64,000 nucleotides of DNA, taken from the NCBI RefSeq assembly GCF_030269765.1, contig NZ_BSTX01000002.1:124001-188000 (forward strand), in the 5' to 3' direction. The DNA comes from Actinorhabdospora filicis (GTDB lineage: Bacteria > Actinomycetota > Actinomycetes > Mycobacteriales > Micromonosporaceae). Below the pieces are notes generated by a model. That model saw only the letters and a program-made list of their open reading frames with translations, was not told the DNA's origin and searched no databases. Shown here piece after piece: positions 25,980 to 34,901 of this stretch. A program made the position numbers and the translations under genes. Position 1 is the first letter of the stretch. Every line of letters begins with the position of its first letter.

Positions 25980-28743
25980 GGCCGCAGGTTAGCCCCGGGC
26001 ACCGACATTCCGGGCGCCACCGCCGGTGGAGGTCGCCGAGCTTGGCCTTGAGCCGCGCGGCGTCGGCGCTCCCGTCCCCGTGGACGGCCATGGCCTTCGT
26101 CCACTGTGCCGCGGCGCCCTCGGCGTCGCCCAGGGCCTCGCAGGCGTCCCCGGCCTGCTCCAGCGTCTCGGCGAGGTCGTGCGTCTCGGCGAGCTCGGCG
26201 AACAGCTCGGCGGCCGCGGCGAAGGGCGCCAGGGCCGCGGCGGGGTCGCCGAGACGCATGTGGATGGTGGCGATGGTGTCGAGGGTGAGCGCCTCGGCGC
26301 GTTTCTCGCCGAGCTCGCGTTGCAGCGCCAGCGCGTGACCGGCGTATTCCAGGGCGCGGGTGTGCTCGCCGCGGTGGGTGTGGAAGAAGGCCAGGGAGTT
26401 CATCGCGCTGCCCCGCCCGGTGGCGTGCCCGGCCTCGTCGTATTCGGCCAGCGCCCGCTCGCCGTGGTGGACGGCGTCGTCCCAGCGGCCGAGGTGTTCC
26501 ATCAGGCTGGCCAGCCCGAGGTGGGTGTGGCCGAGCCGGATCGTCTCGCCGGCCTCGGCGAATCCCCGCAGCGCGGTCTCGAAGTGCGCGGCGGCGTCGG
26601 TGAAGCGGCCCAGGCGACGGTGGGCCATGCCGAGGGCGCGGTGATGGTCGGCCTCGGCGCCCGGATCGGCGCAGCGGGCCGCCGAGGGCAGGGCGGCGCG
26701 CAGGACGCCGGCCCACTCCCGGATGAGGTTCTGCGAGCGCAGGTGGTCCCACAGGCTCCAGGACAGTCCGGCGGCGTGGTCGTGCAGCCCGGCTCCGGCG
26801 GCGTGCTCGACGGCGGCGAGGAGGACGGCGCGCTCGGCGTGCCACCAGGCCACCGCCGCGTCCCGGCCGGTGTGCGCGACGGGGGCGGCGCCTTCGGCGG
26901 CCGGTGGCAGTGGGATCGGCATCCGGTGTGGGACGAAGGCCAGGGCCGCCGCGTGTGAGCCGTGCAGGCAGTGGTCGAGGAGCCGCCGGACGGCCCGCTC
27001 GCGCACGTCGCCGCCGAGCGCTCCGGCGAGTTCGGCGGCGTAGGCGCGGACCAGGTCGTGCATGGCGTAGCGTCCGCTCTCCTCGCTGAGCAGGTGGGCG
27101 TCGGTGAGCTCGGTCAGCGCGGCGCGCGCCTCGGGCTCGCCGAGGCCGGTCAGGCTCGCGGCGGCCGCGGGGGAGATGTCGGGCCCGAAGGCGGCGCCGA
27201 GCAGCGCGAGCGTGTCCGCGGCGGTCTCGCTCAGGGCCCGCCGTGACCAGCCGAAGACCGCGCGCAGGTCGGCCATCGGGTCCTCGTCGGTGAACGGCGC
27301 CAGCCCGGACCGCAGTTCGGCGGCGATCGCGGCCAGCGGCAGCCCGGGCTCCAGGGCGGCGCGGGCGCCGATGATGACGAGGGCCAGGGGCAGCCCGCCG
27401 CAGATCGCGGTGATCTCCCGCGCTGCGGCCGGTTCGGCGGCCAGCCGCTCCTCGCCGACGCGGGAGGCCAGCAGCGCGCGGGCCTCACCGGCGTCCAGCG
27501 CCGGCAGGGTCAGCGGGTGCGCGCCCTCCACGGCGACCAGGCCGGTGAGCCTGCGGCGGCTGGTGACCAGGGTGAGGCACCCGGCGCCGGAGGGCACCAG
27601 CGCGCGGACCTGCTCGGCGTCGGCGGCGTTGTCCAGCACGATCAGCAGCCGCCGCCGTCCGGTGAGCTCGCGGTAGACGTCCCGGCGGCCGGTGAGGTCG
27701 GCGGGCATCTCCTCGGCGGGGACGCGCAGGGCGGTCAGCAGTTCCCCGAGCGCCTCGGTGGCCGTCAGCGGTGGGGTGCGGGGGTCGAATCCGCGCAGGT
27801 TGACCATGATCCGCCCGCCCGGGAACAGCCCGGGCATCCGGCGCATGGCGTGGACGGCCAGCGCGGTCTTGCCGATGCCGCCCATGCCCATGATCAGCAC
27901 GATCGTCTCGTGCCGTGCGCCGATGCCCCTGGCGATGCCCTCCACGGCCGCCACGCATCCGGCGCGGCCCATGAACCCGCCGCCGGGCGTCGGCGGTGCG
28001 GGAGGCGGTGGTCCGGTGTGGTCGCGCAGGATCCGCCCGTGCAGCTCCCGCAGCTCCAGGCGCGGGTCGGCGCCCAGCTCCTCGGCGAGCGTCGCGCGCA
28101 GGTCCCGGAAGACCCGCAGGGCCTCGGCCTGGTGCCCCCGCCGGTGCAGGGCGGTCATGAGCAGACCGCAGGCCTCCTCGTCCCACGGGCGCGTCTCGAT
28201 GAGCGCGGTCAGCGCGGGGATCGCCCCGGCGTCCTCGCCGAGCAGCATCGCGGCCTCGGCGCGTGCGCGCCGGGCGTCGTGGCACCGGTCCTCCAGGCGC
28301 GCGGCGTGCCCGGCGATGGAGGCGGCGTCGGTGAAGCCCTCGAAGGCCGGTCCGCGCCACAGTCCCAGCGCCTCGTCGAGCAGCCGGACGGCCTCGCGGG
28401 CCTCACCGGCGTCCAGCGCGGCGCGCCCGGCCTCGGCCAGGCGCGTGAACTCCGCGGTGTCGACGGCGCCATCGGTCACCAGCAGGTACCCGTGCGGCCT
28501 GGTCAGCACCCGCTCGGCGCCGATGGCGGCGCGGATGACGTGCACGTACTGCTGGAGGTTGACCCGCGCCGAGCGCGGCGGGCGGGCGTCCCACAGCGCG
28601 TCGGTGAGCCGGTCGAAACCCACGACGCGGTCGTGCTCGGCGAGCAGCACCGCCAGTGTCAGGCGGGGTTTGCGGGCCGAGACGTGGAACAGCTCGGCGC
28701 CGGCCCGGGTGACCCGTAAAGCGCCCAGAGCCTCGAAGAACAC
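25963..28743 (-). CDS. SARP-NB-ARC-TPR regulator (AfsR-like)
   Basis: 926-residue multidomain regulator. In order: OmpR-type winged HTH (about 15-90, SARKPRLTLAVLLAEHDRVV), bacterial transcriptional activation domain (95-240), NB-ARC ATPase with P-loop GMGGIGKTALA near 283 and LLIVLDNAAD as Walker B, then a winged-helix region and TPRs to the C-terminus. AfsR-type proteins activate secondary-metabolite or developmental genes. GTG start with GAGGGGGG upstream. A heptamer direct repeat with SARP-type spacing lies in its own promoter region. Its target is unknown; the terpene cluster is 15 kb away and a link is speculation. Confidence 0.93.
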   Translation of the reverse strand: MFFEALGALRVTRAGAELFHVSARKPRLTLAVLLAEHDRVVGFDRLTDALWDARPPRSARVNLQQYVHVIRAAIGAERVLTRPHGYLLVTDGAVDTAEFTRLAEAGRAALDAGEAREAVRLLDEALGLWRGPAFEGFTDAASIAGHAARLEDRCHDARRARAEAAMLLGEDAGAIPALTALIETRPWDEEACGLLMTALHRRGHQAEALRVFRDLRATLAEELGADPRLELRELHGRILRDHTGPPPPAPPTPGGGFMGRAGCVAAVEGIARGIGARHETIVLIMGMGGIGKTALAVHAMRRMPGLFPGGRIMVNLRGFDPRTPPLTATEALGELLTALRVPAEEMPADLTGRRDVYRELTGRRRLLIVLDNAADAEQVRALVPSGAGCLTLVTSRRRLTGLVAVEGAHPLTLPALDAGEARALLASRVGEERLAAEPAAAREITAICGGLPLALVIIGARAALEPGLPLAAIAAELRSGLAPFTDEDPMADLRAVFGWSRRALSETAADTLALLGAAFGPDISPAAAASLTGLGEPEARAALTELTDAHLLSEESGRYAMHDLVRAYAAELAGALGGDVRERAVRRLLDHCLHGSHAAALAFVPHRMPIPLPPAAEGAAPVAHTGRDAAVAWWHAERAVLLAAVEHAAGAGLHDHAAGLSWSLWDHLRSQNLIREWAGVLRAALPSAARCADPGAEADHHRALGMAHRRLGRFTDAAAHFETALRGFAEAGETIRLGHTHLGLASLMEHLGRWDDAVHHGERALAEYDEAGHATGRGSAMNSLAFFHTHRGEHTRALEYAGHALALQRELGEKRAEALTLDTIATIHMRLGDPAAALAPFAAAAELFAELAETHDLAETLEQAGDACEALGDAEGAAAQWTKAMAVHGDGSADAARLKAKLGDLHRRWRPECRCPGLTCGHDRLP

Positions 28744-28789
28744 GCCACCCCCCTCGCGAACACCGTGCCCGGCCCGTCACCGCACGCAC

Positions 28790-28807
28790 TATAGCGCCGG
28801 TATAGCG
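28790..28807. promoter_or_regulatory. SARP-type direct repeat and promoter
   Basis: Two TATAGCG heptamers are separated by four bases (11-bp period), the spacing bound by SARP-family regulators. They lie between the divergent SARP gene and ltrA. On the minus strand TATAGT (28793-28788) is a near-consensus -10 about 45 bases before the SARP gene start. Autoregulation or control of ltrA is plausible. Confidence 0.5.
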
Positions 28808-28976
28808 GCCCACCGCAAGATCGGTGCACGGAGCCGGCCGGGCCGCGCCGATCCCGCCGCGGTTGCCCATTGCCCATGCCACGGCGGTGCCCACCCGCGG
28901 TCCGGTCGTGCTCCGATGGCCCGTGCGGTGTCTTTGACGCGAACCGGCTCCGGAACGCCCCTGTCATGCCGACACT

Positions 28977-30077
28977 GTGTGGGTGAACCAGCGCGTGTCC
29001 ACCCTGGAACTGTTCTTCGACCTCGTCTTCGTCTTCACCATCACCCAGCTCACCACCCTCCTGGCCGTCGGCCTCGACGCCCGCGCCCTCGTCCAGGTTC
29101 TGCTGATGCTGGGCGTGATCTGGTGGATGTACGGCGGCTACGCCTGGGTCACCAACACCGTCACCCTGCACAACCAGCTGCGCCGGGGCCTGCTGATCAC
29201 CGCCATGTGCGGGTTCCAGATCATCGCCCTGGCCGTCCCCGGCGCCTTCGGCGACGACGGGCTCGTCTTCGGGCTGGGCTACCTCGTGGTCACCCTCGTC
29301 CACACGTTCCTGCTCGCCAAGGGCGAGGGACCCGGCACCCGCGCCGCGATCGCCCGCCTCGGCCCGCTCAACCTCGCCTCGGCGCTCCTCGTCCTCACCG
29401 GCGGCCTCCTCCCCGTGAGCCCCTGGCGCTACATCGCCTGGAGCGCCGCCTTCGTCCTCCAGGTCCTGACCCCGTACCTGCGCCCCGGACGCATCGCCCT
29501 CGCCGTCCGCCCCGAGCACTTCGTGGAACGCCACGGGCTCGTCATGATCATCGCCCTCGGCGAGTCCGTCGTCGCCATCGGCGTCGGCGCCGCCGGGCTC
29601 GACCTCGGCGTCCCGCTCATCGCCGCCGCCGTCCTCGGCCTGATCCTCGCCTACCACCTCTGGTGGTGCTACTTCGGCGGCGACGACACCGCCGCCGAGC
29701 ACGCCATGACCGCCATGACCGACCCCCGCCACCGCTCCCGCGTCGCCCTCCACGGCTACGGCTACGCCCACTACCCCATGCTCCTCGGCGTCGTCGCCCT
29801 GGCCGCCGGAGTCAAGAACGCCATGCACGCCCCCACCGCCCACGCCCACCTGCCCGCCGCACTCGCCCTCTCCGGCGGCGTGGCGGTCTTCCTCCTCGGC
29901 GAGTCGTGGTTCCGCCGCATCCTCCACATCGGCCGCACCCGCTGGCGCCTGCTGGCCGCGGCCGCCGCCCTGGCGGCGATCCCGCTCGGGCTGTACGTGT
30001 CGTCCCTGGCACAACTGGCGGCGCTGCCGGTGATCCTGGCGGCGACGTTCACCGCGGAGGCGCGCCTGTCGCGGTGA
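28977..30077 (+). CDS. LtrA-family (low temperature requirement A) membrane protein
   Basis: 366-residue integral membrane protein with about ten helices. The family opening STLELFFDLVFVFTITQLT is at the very N-terminus, followed by WWMYGGYAWVTNTV and the ERHGLVMIIALGESVVAIG motif, all diagnostic of LtrA. Biochemical function is not known; in Listeria the gene was linked to growth at low temperature. GTG 28977 is used; GTG 28983 is possible. Divergent from the SARP gene. Confidence 0.9.
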   Translation: MWVNQRVSTLELFFDLVFVFTITQLTTLLAVGLDARALVQVLLMLGVIWWMYGGYAWVTNTVTLHNQLRRGLLITAMCGFQIIALAVPGAFGDDGLVFGLGYLVVTLVHTFLLAKGEGPGTRAAIARLGPLNLASALLVLTGGLLPVSPWRYIAWSAAFVLQVLTPYLRPGRIALAVRPEHFVERHGLVMIIALGESVVAIGVGAAGLDLGVPLIAAAVLGLILAYHLWWCYFGGDDTAAEHAMTAMTDPRHRSRVALHGYGYAHYPMLLGVVALAAGVKNAMHAPTAHAHLPAALALSGGVAVFLLGESWFRRILHIGRTRWRLLAAAAALAAIPLGLYVSSLAQLAALPVILAATFTAEARLSR

Positions 30078-30137
30078 GGTTGCCCCGGGTTGTGCCCGGA
30101 CGCCACAATGTGGACACTCGCGTCCGCGAAGGTCGAG

Positions 30138-30173
30138 GCCGTCACGGGCGGTCGCCCGAACGCGCGTGACGGC
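30138..30173 (+). terminator. Hairpin after ltrA
   Basis: A 9-bp perfect stem (30138-30146 with 30165-30173) with an 18-base loop, followed by TTTCGT, lies between ltrA and the toxin gene. Confidence 0.4.
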
Positions 30174-30226
30174 GTTTCGTCCGAGGGCGGCGATAGCGTC
30201 ACTCCCTCGACGGAGGAGGGCGCGAG

Positions 30227-31003
30227 GTGGGGGCGTTAGCGGACGTAATCGCCGCCCTGGAGGCGGTACGCGCGGCAATCGGTGCGGCGCGCGAACACGC
30301 GCGGGCCGGAGCGGAGAAGTTCGGCGAGTCGTACGAGCACCTGTCGACGGCCTTCGACGGGTCCGGCAACTCCGCCGCGACGGCGTCACTGGCGGGGATG
30401 ACGGCGGCGGCGGACAGCCTCGCCGAGGCCGACGCCCATGCGGCAGCGGCTCTTATGACCCTCGGCGAGTACGTCGAGGTCGTCAAGGGCAACGGGCCGG
30501 GCGGGGGTAGTTCGGCGTCGGCGGCGTCCGGTGGCTCGGCGTCGGAGGCGCCCGGAGGTGCATACGACGCCGAGGGGACATGGCGGGGTCTGCCCGCGTT
30601 TCCGCCCAAGCCGCCCCGCCACACGCACGGAAGCGCGACGGGCAAGGACGGCGAGACGGTGCCGGTCGTCAGCGGTGAGAAGACCCCCGACGGCCAGACG
30701 CACGACTGGCGCTATGTCGACGGAGTCAAGCTCGCCCGGCGCCTCGGCCTTGTGCCGGCGAAGGGCAAGCCCAATGTGGCGTCCGACGTGGAACTCAAGT
30801 GGGCATTGCAGATGCGCCGCGACGGCATCACCGACTCACAGGTCACGATCAACCACCCGGACGGGCCGTGTCGCGGCGCCCTGTCCTGCGACCAGTTGCT
30901 ACCAATATGGCTCAGGGAAGACTCGCGCCTGACGGTCCACTGGCGCGACGCCGACGGCGCGATGCGCAGTAAGACCTACGTGGGAAGGCCCGACCATGAC
31001 TGA
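30227..31003 (+). CDS. DddA/SCP1.201-like deaminase toxin with helical N-terminal export domain
   Basis: 258-residue polymorphic toxin. Residues 1-85 are an Ala-rich helical hairpin resembling WXG100/LXG-type export domains; about 90-120 is a Gly/Ser linker. From about 150 the deaminase domain has SDVELKWALQMRRDGITDSQ, INHPDGPCRGALSC and RLTVHWRDADG, ending TYVGRP, in the order seen in the SCP1.201/DddA family of cytosine deaminases. Zinc ligands would be Cys215 and Cys221; catalytic Glu is Glu189; position 187 is Asp where DddA has His. GGAGGAGGG precedes the GTG. The adjacent Imm1 gene supports a toxin role. Confidence 0.8.
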   Translation: MGALADVIAALEAVRAAIGAAREHARAGAEKFGESYEHLSTAFDGSGNSAATASLAGMTAAADSLAEADAHAAAALMTLGEYVEVVKGNGPGGGSSASAASGGSASEAPGGAYDAEGTWRGLPAFPPKPPRHTHGSATGKDGETVPVVSGEKTPDGQTHDWRYVDGVKLARRLGLVPAKGKPNVASDVELKWALQMRRDGITDSQVTINHPDGPCRGALSCDQLLPIWLREDSRLTVHWRDADGAMRSKTYVGRPDHD

Positions 31004-31427
31004 TGCGACCGACGCGGTGGAGATCTACCTTCCCGCCACCGATGAGCCTCTCATCGTCGCGGTTCACGACGTCGCCGCGCTTCGAGAAGGGCTCGCCGCC
31101 TATCTCCCCAAGGCGGTTCACGGAACCCCGATGCGCGTCTACCACCTGCGCCGCCCCAGGCTCCCCAGTGGCTTCCCCGATCACGAGCTGCAGGTGGTCG
31201 TCGACGGGGACCGCGGCGTGGGTGCGTTGCGGTACATGGCCGATGGCGTGTGGTTCAGCCTCGGCACGCCCCCACCCGCCGACGTCGATGCGGTCGGGGT
31301 CCTCTACAGCTACCCCGGCGACGGCGAGCTACCGCTGGCCGAGGTCTGGAAGGCCGTGGAGGAGTTCACCGAGACCGCCGAACGCCCGACCGTGATCGAA
31401 TGGCAGGACGACCCGGACGATTTCTAG
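30996..31427 (+). CDS. Imm1-family immunity protein
   Basis: 143-residue acidic protein. The segment GVGALRYMADGVWFSLG, then YSYPGDGELPLAEVWKAVEE and RPTVIEWQ near the C-terminus, is the Imm1 signature; Imm1 proteins neutralise deaminase-type toxins of actinomycetes. The start overlaps the toxin stop by eight bases, so production is coupled, as expected for a cognate antidote. Confidence 0.82.
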   Translation: MTDATDAVEIYLPATDEPLIVAVHDVAALREGLAAYLPKAVHGTPMRVYHLRRPRLPSGFPDHELQVVVDGDRGVGALRYMADGVWFSLGTPPPADVDAVGVLYSYPGDGELPLAEVWKAVEEFTETAERPTVIEWQDDPDDF

Positions 31428-31441
31428 AACGACCACTTCGG

Positions 31442-31471
31442 CGGGTGCCGCCCCATCCGGGGCGGCACCCG
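31442..31471. terminator. Bidirectional terminator
   Basis: A perfect 13-bp stem (31442-31454 with 31459-31471) and four-base loop lies between the convergent immunity gene and the S1 protease. Confidence 0.85.
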
Positions 31472-31476
31472 TCCGG

Positions 31477-32685
31477 CTACGCCAGGCTCATGCCCCACGC
31501 GCCGAGGATGTCGGTCGCCTCGGTCCAGCGCATGGTGCCCCACGGGTCGCCCCAGCTGACCAGGCCGCGCGCCTGTCGTCCGTTGCTCGTGTAGGTCCAC
31601 ACCAGGCCGCCGGAGTCGCCGCCGCGCGAGGGGATGCCGTCGTCCTTGACGCCCTCGACGCCGCGGTGCTTCTGGCCGTTGCTGCCGGTCCACTTGACGT
31701 CGGGCCCGAGGACGTGGATGCCGCACACCTGCCCGGAGGTGAACCCGGACTGGCAGACCCAGTCGCCGTAGTAGGAGTACTTGTAGCCGTCGATGGGTGC
31801 GTCGGTGGCGTTGTCCTGGCCGCCCTCCCAGACCCAGGACAGGGTCGGGCCGGTGTTGCTGGTGTCGATGGCGGCCGCGTCGTAGAGCTGGTGCTCATAG
31901 GCGAGCCGGCCCACGTGGTTGCGGCCGCCGCCCTCGGGGCCGGTGTAGATCTCGTCGCCCTCGTTGTAGCAGTGGGCGGCGGTGATCAGGAACCAGCGGT
32001 TGTCGTAGTTGCGGCGGGCGGGGATGCCCGACGTGCACGTCCAGGCGTCGTTCTGGTAGCTGGCGGTCAGCGCCGCCCCGCCGATCCACGGACGCTCGTC
32101 GCGCCGCCGCGACTTGTCCTCGCCGGAGCCCTGCACCGTCTCCACGGTCACCGGGACACCGAACAGCTGCGCCGGTGCCTTCGCGGCCGTCAGCGCGGTG
32201 CCCTGGGCGACGCGGACCTTCAGGCCCTCGCCGGTGGGCGGCACGGAGACCGACTCGATGCTCGTGGCGACCAGCGACGGCCGGTCCAGGACCTGCTCGC
32301 GCGCGGCCTGCAGCTCCTTGCGGCTGTACGCGCCGCGGGCGAACCGCAGCAGGCTCACGTCGGCGCCCTTGTCGCTGCGCCGCGCGGCGGCCAGAACGGC
32401 GTCCTTGCGCCCGGTGTCGGTGAGGTAGACGGTGACCGAGCCGTGGTTGCCGTCGAGGGCGAGGCCGGAGTAGTACGCCGCGCCTCCCTCGCGCCCGAAG
32501 GCGTCCACCGCGTTGGCGACCCTCCTCAGTGGACCGAGCAGCCGGTCTTGGGCCGCCGGCGTCATCGCGGCGATCTCGGCGTCGGTGTACGTGGTCCCGG
32601 CCGCCTGCGCCGGGCTCACCGGCAGCAATCCGGCCAGCGTGGCCGCCGTCGCGAGGGCGACGGCGATCCGCGTGCTTCTCTTCAC
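31477..32685 (-). CDS. Secreted S1-family serine protease (trypsin-like)
   Basis: 402-residue preproenzyme. A Sec signal (residues 1-28, cleavage after AQA) is followed by a propeptide of about 170 residues and a chymotrypsin-fold domain. The triad is visible: His in FLITAAHC (about 235), Asp in LYDAAAID (about 268), Ser in SRGGDSGG (about 356). Cysteine pairs TCTSG/AHC and VCQSG/VCGI suggest two disulfides. GTG start with AGGAA upstream. Related to streptogrisins; likely extracellular nutrient protease. Confidence 0.92.
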   Translation of the reverse strand: MKRSTRIAVALATAATLAGLLPVSPAQAAGTTYTDAEIAAMTPAAQDRLLGPLRRVANAVDAFGREGGAAYYSGLALDGNHGSVTVYLTDTGRKDAVLAAARRSDKGADVSLLRFARGAYSRKELQAAREQVLDRPSLVATSIESVSVPPTGEGLKVRVAQGTALTAAKAPAQLFGVPVTVETVQGSGEDKSRRRDERPWIGGAALTASYQNDAWTCTSGIPARRNYDNRWFLITAAHCYNEGDEIYTGPEGGGRNHVGRLAYEHQLYDAAAIDTSNTGPTLSWVWEGGQDNATDAPIDGYKYSYYGDWVCQSGFTSGQVCGIHVLGPDVKWTGSNGQKHRGVEGVKDDGIPSRGGDSGGLVWTYTSNGRQARGLVSWGDPWGTMRWTEATDILGAWGMSLA

Positions 32686-32839
32686 GGAGATTCCTATCGG
32701 GGTGGGGAACGCTTCCGTGATCTTTCTAAGCGGCTTGATCGTCCACAGTGGTTTAACTAGACGTCGTCAAGATGAACGCGATATGAGCACGAGATCAGCA
32801 CGCCGACATCGCCACCGTCCACTTGGTCCGTGCGAATGC

Positions 32840-33379
32840 TCAGGCCCCGAATCCGCGCAGCAGCGTGTCCAGGACGCGGGTCGCGTCGGCGTCGCCGTGC
32901 TCGGCCTGCCCGTGGACGCTCTCGCTGATGAGCGCCATGTAGACGCGGCGGACCCATTCCAGGTCGGCCTCGGGGCGCAGGAGCCCGGCGTCGCGGGCGC
33001 GCAGGAGGAACGTGTCGGTGATGGCGGTGACCTCGCCGATGACGGCGAGTGTCTCGGCGTCGGCCTCGTCGATGTGGGTCAGCGCGAAGGTCCAGCCGTG
33101 TTTGACGGCGAGCACGGCGGTGGTGGCGCGGTGCCAGGCGACCATGGGCGGCGCGGCGTCCTGGACGATCTCGGCGACGGCGTCGCGGATCTGCGCCCAG
33201 GCCTGGGCGCCCATGGTGCGCAGGAGCGCCTCGCGTCCGGCGAAGCGGCGGTGGACGGTGGTGCGCGCGACGCCCGCGGCCTCGGCGATCTGCTCCAGGC
33301 TGGCGGCCGGATTGGCGCTCAGGACGCGTTCGGCGGCCTCAATGATGGCGCGGGTGCTGCGTGCCGCATCGGATCTCAT
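32840..33379 (-). CDS. TetR-family repressor
   Basis: 179-residue regulator. The N-terminal HTH reads IIEAAERVLSANPAASLEQI then GVARTTVHRRFAGREALL; the rest is a helical ligand domain. Divergent from the short-chain dehydrogenase, which it probably controls. The 114-base gap holds CAACGATGTTG (an odd palindrome near 33424-33434) and a GGTTACCGCATCA / TGATGTCGCAGTTACC inverted pair flanking it, candidate operators. Confidence 0.9.
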   Translation of the reverse strand: MRSDAARSTRAIIEAAERVLSANPAASLEQIAEAAGVARTTVHRRFAGREALLRTMGAQAWAQIRDAVAEIVQDAAPPMVAWHRATTAVLAVKHGWTFALTHIDEADAETLAVIGEVTAITDTFLLRARDAGLLRPEADLEWVRRVYMALISESVHGQAEHGDADATRVLDTLLRGFGA

Positions 33380-33493
33380 GCGCGAAAGGCTACATGGCTG
33401 TCCTGGTTACCGCATCAACTGAAACAACGATGTTGCATGTTCGGAGAAAACTGCTACATTGATGTCGCAGTTACCTCTCGAAGGAGTCATCAC

Positions 33494-34279
33494 ATGAGCA
33501 CCGCACTCATCACCGGCGCGTCCTCGGGCATCGGCACCGCTTTCGCCGAGCGCCTCGCCGCCGAAGGCCACGACCTCGTTCTCGTCGCCCGCACCAAGGA
33601 CCGCCTGGACGCCATCGCCGCCCGCCTGCGCGCCGCCCACGGCATCGCCGTCGACGTCATTCCGCAGGACCTCTCCCTCCCCGGCGCGGCCGCCGCGATC
33701 ACCGAGCGGCTCACCCGTCCCGTCGACCTCCTGGTCAACAACGCCGGATTCGGCACCTCCGGCCGCTTCGAGGACATCGACGCCGACGCCGAGCACCGCA
33801 TGCTCATGGTCAACGTCGTCGCCCTCGTCGACCTCACCCACGCGCTGCTGCCCGGCATGCTCGAACGCGGCCACGGCGGCGTCATCAACATCGCCTCCAC
33901 CGCCGGATTCCAGCCCTCGCCCTACTTCGCGTCCTACGCCGCCACCAAGACCTTCGTGCTCAACTTCAGCCTCGCGCTGTGGGCGGAGTACGAGAAGCGC
34001 GGCGTCCGCGTCCTCGCCGTCTGCCCCGGCCCCACCGAGACCGCCTTCTTCGACGGCATGAGCGCCAGCGCGTCCAGCATCGGCGGCAAGGTCGGCACGC
34101 CCGAGGAGATCGCCACCCTCGCCCTCGGCGCCTATGACCGCAACTCCGGATACGTGGTCGCCAAGGGCTCCTCGAACTTCGCGATGGCCCACCTCACCCC
34201 GCGCCGTCCCCGCCGGTTCGTCACGCGCGTCTCGCGGGGCATGACGGCCAAAATGGCCGGTGTCAACCCCAGTGCCTGA
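33494..34279 (+). CDS. Short-chain dehydrogenase/reductase (DltE-like)
   Basis: 261-residue classical SDR. NAD(P)-binding TGASSGIGTAFAERLA is at residue 8, NNAG near 78, catalytic Ser in INIASTAGF, and YAATK supplies Tyr and Lys. The C-terminal 30 residues are basic, as in SDRs that sit on membranes or act on lipids. AAGGAG precedes the ATG. Regulated in all likelihood by the divergent TetR protein. Substrate unknown. Confidence 0.92.
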   Translation: MSTALITGASSGIGTAFAERLAAEGHDLVLVARTKDRLDAIAARLRAAHGIAVDVIPQDLSLPGAAAAITERLTRPVDLLVNNAGFGTSGRFEDIDADAEHRMLMVNVVALVDLTHALLPGMLERGHGGVINIASTAGFQPSPYFASYAATKTFVLNFSLALWAEYEKRGVRVLAVCPGPTETAFFDGMSASASSIGGKVGTPEEIATLALGAYDRNSGYVVAKGSSNFAMAHLTPRRPRRFVTRVSRGMTAKMAGVNPSA

Positions 34280-34326
34280 CCCGATGTACGACGTGCACGC
34301 CATGGCCCGGCCCCTAGCATCGGGCC

Positions 34327-34851
34327 ATGGCGAGCGAGCTGCAGCGACGCAAGATCGGCGTGGTCTTCACCGGCATGGACGCCGACGGCGACGGCTTCCT
34401 GGAGGAGAGCGACTTCCGGGCCCTGGCCGCCCGCTGGTCGGCCGTCCGCGTCGCCGGTGACCCCGAACGCCTCGCCGCGATCATGCTCGGCTGGTGGGCG
34501 ACCCTCCTGGCCGCCTCCGACGTCAACCGCGACGGCAAGGTCACCGTCGACGAGGTCCTGACCGTGGTCGACCGCCTGCCCGGCATGCGCGAGGCCGTCA
34601 CCGCCACCGCCGACGCGATGTTCGAAGCCGTCGACGAGAACGCCGACGACCTGGTCTCACCCGGCGAGTACGGCCGCATGATCGAGGCGTGGAGCGGCAA
34701 GGCCCCCGGACCGGAGGTCTTCGCGCGGCTGGACACCGACGGCGACGGGAGCCTGTCGCGCGCGGAGTTCGCCGACCTGTGGTTCGAGTTCTGGGCGGGT
34801 GACGACGCGGATGCGCCGGGGACGCAGATCTTCGGGCCGCTCGCGGCCTAA
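34327..34851 (+). CDS. EF-hand calcium-binding protein (calerythrin-like)
   Basis: 174-residue soluble protein with four EF-hand loops: DADGDGFLEESD, DVNRDGKVTVDE, DENADDLVSPGE and DTDGDGSLSRAE. Loops 1, 2 and 4 have all acidic ligands; loop 3 lacks the usual Gly at position 6 and may bind weakly. Related actinomycete proteins buffer or sense cytosolic calcium. Single gene, last of the core segment before the foreign island. Confidence 0.92.
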   Translation: MASELQRRKIGVVFTGMDADGDGFLEESDFRALAARWSAVRVAGDPERLAAIMLGWWATLLAASDVNRDGKVTVDEVLTVVDRLPGMREAVTATADAMFEAVDENADDLVSPGEYGRMIEAWSGKAPGPEVFARLDTDGDGSLSRAEFADLWFEFWAGDDADAPGTQIFGPLAA

Positions 34852-34901
34852 GCGGACCGCCGCGTCGAGAGTCTCGCCGCGCTCCAGCTCTAGACGGGCG
34901 C

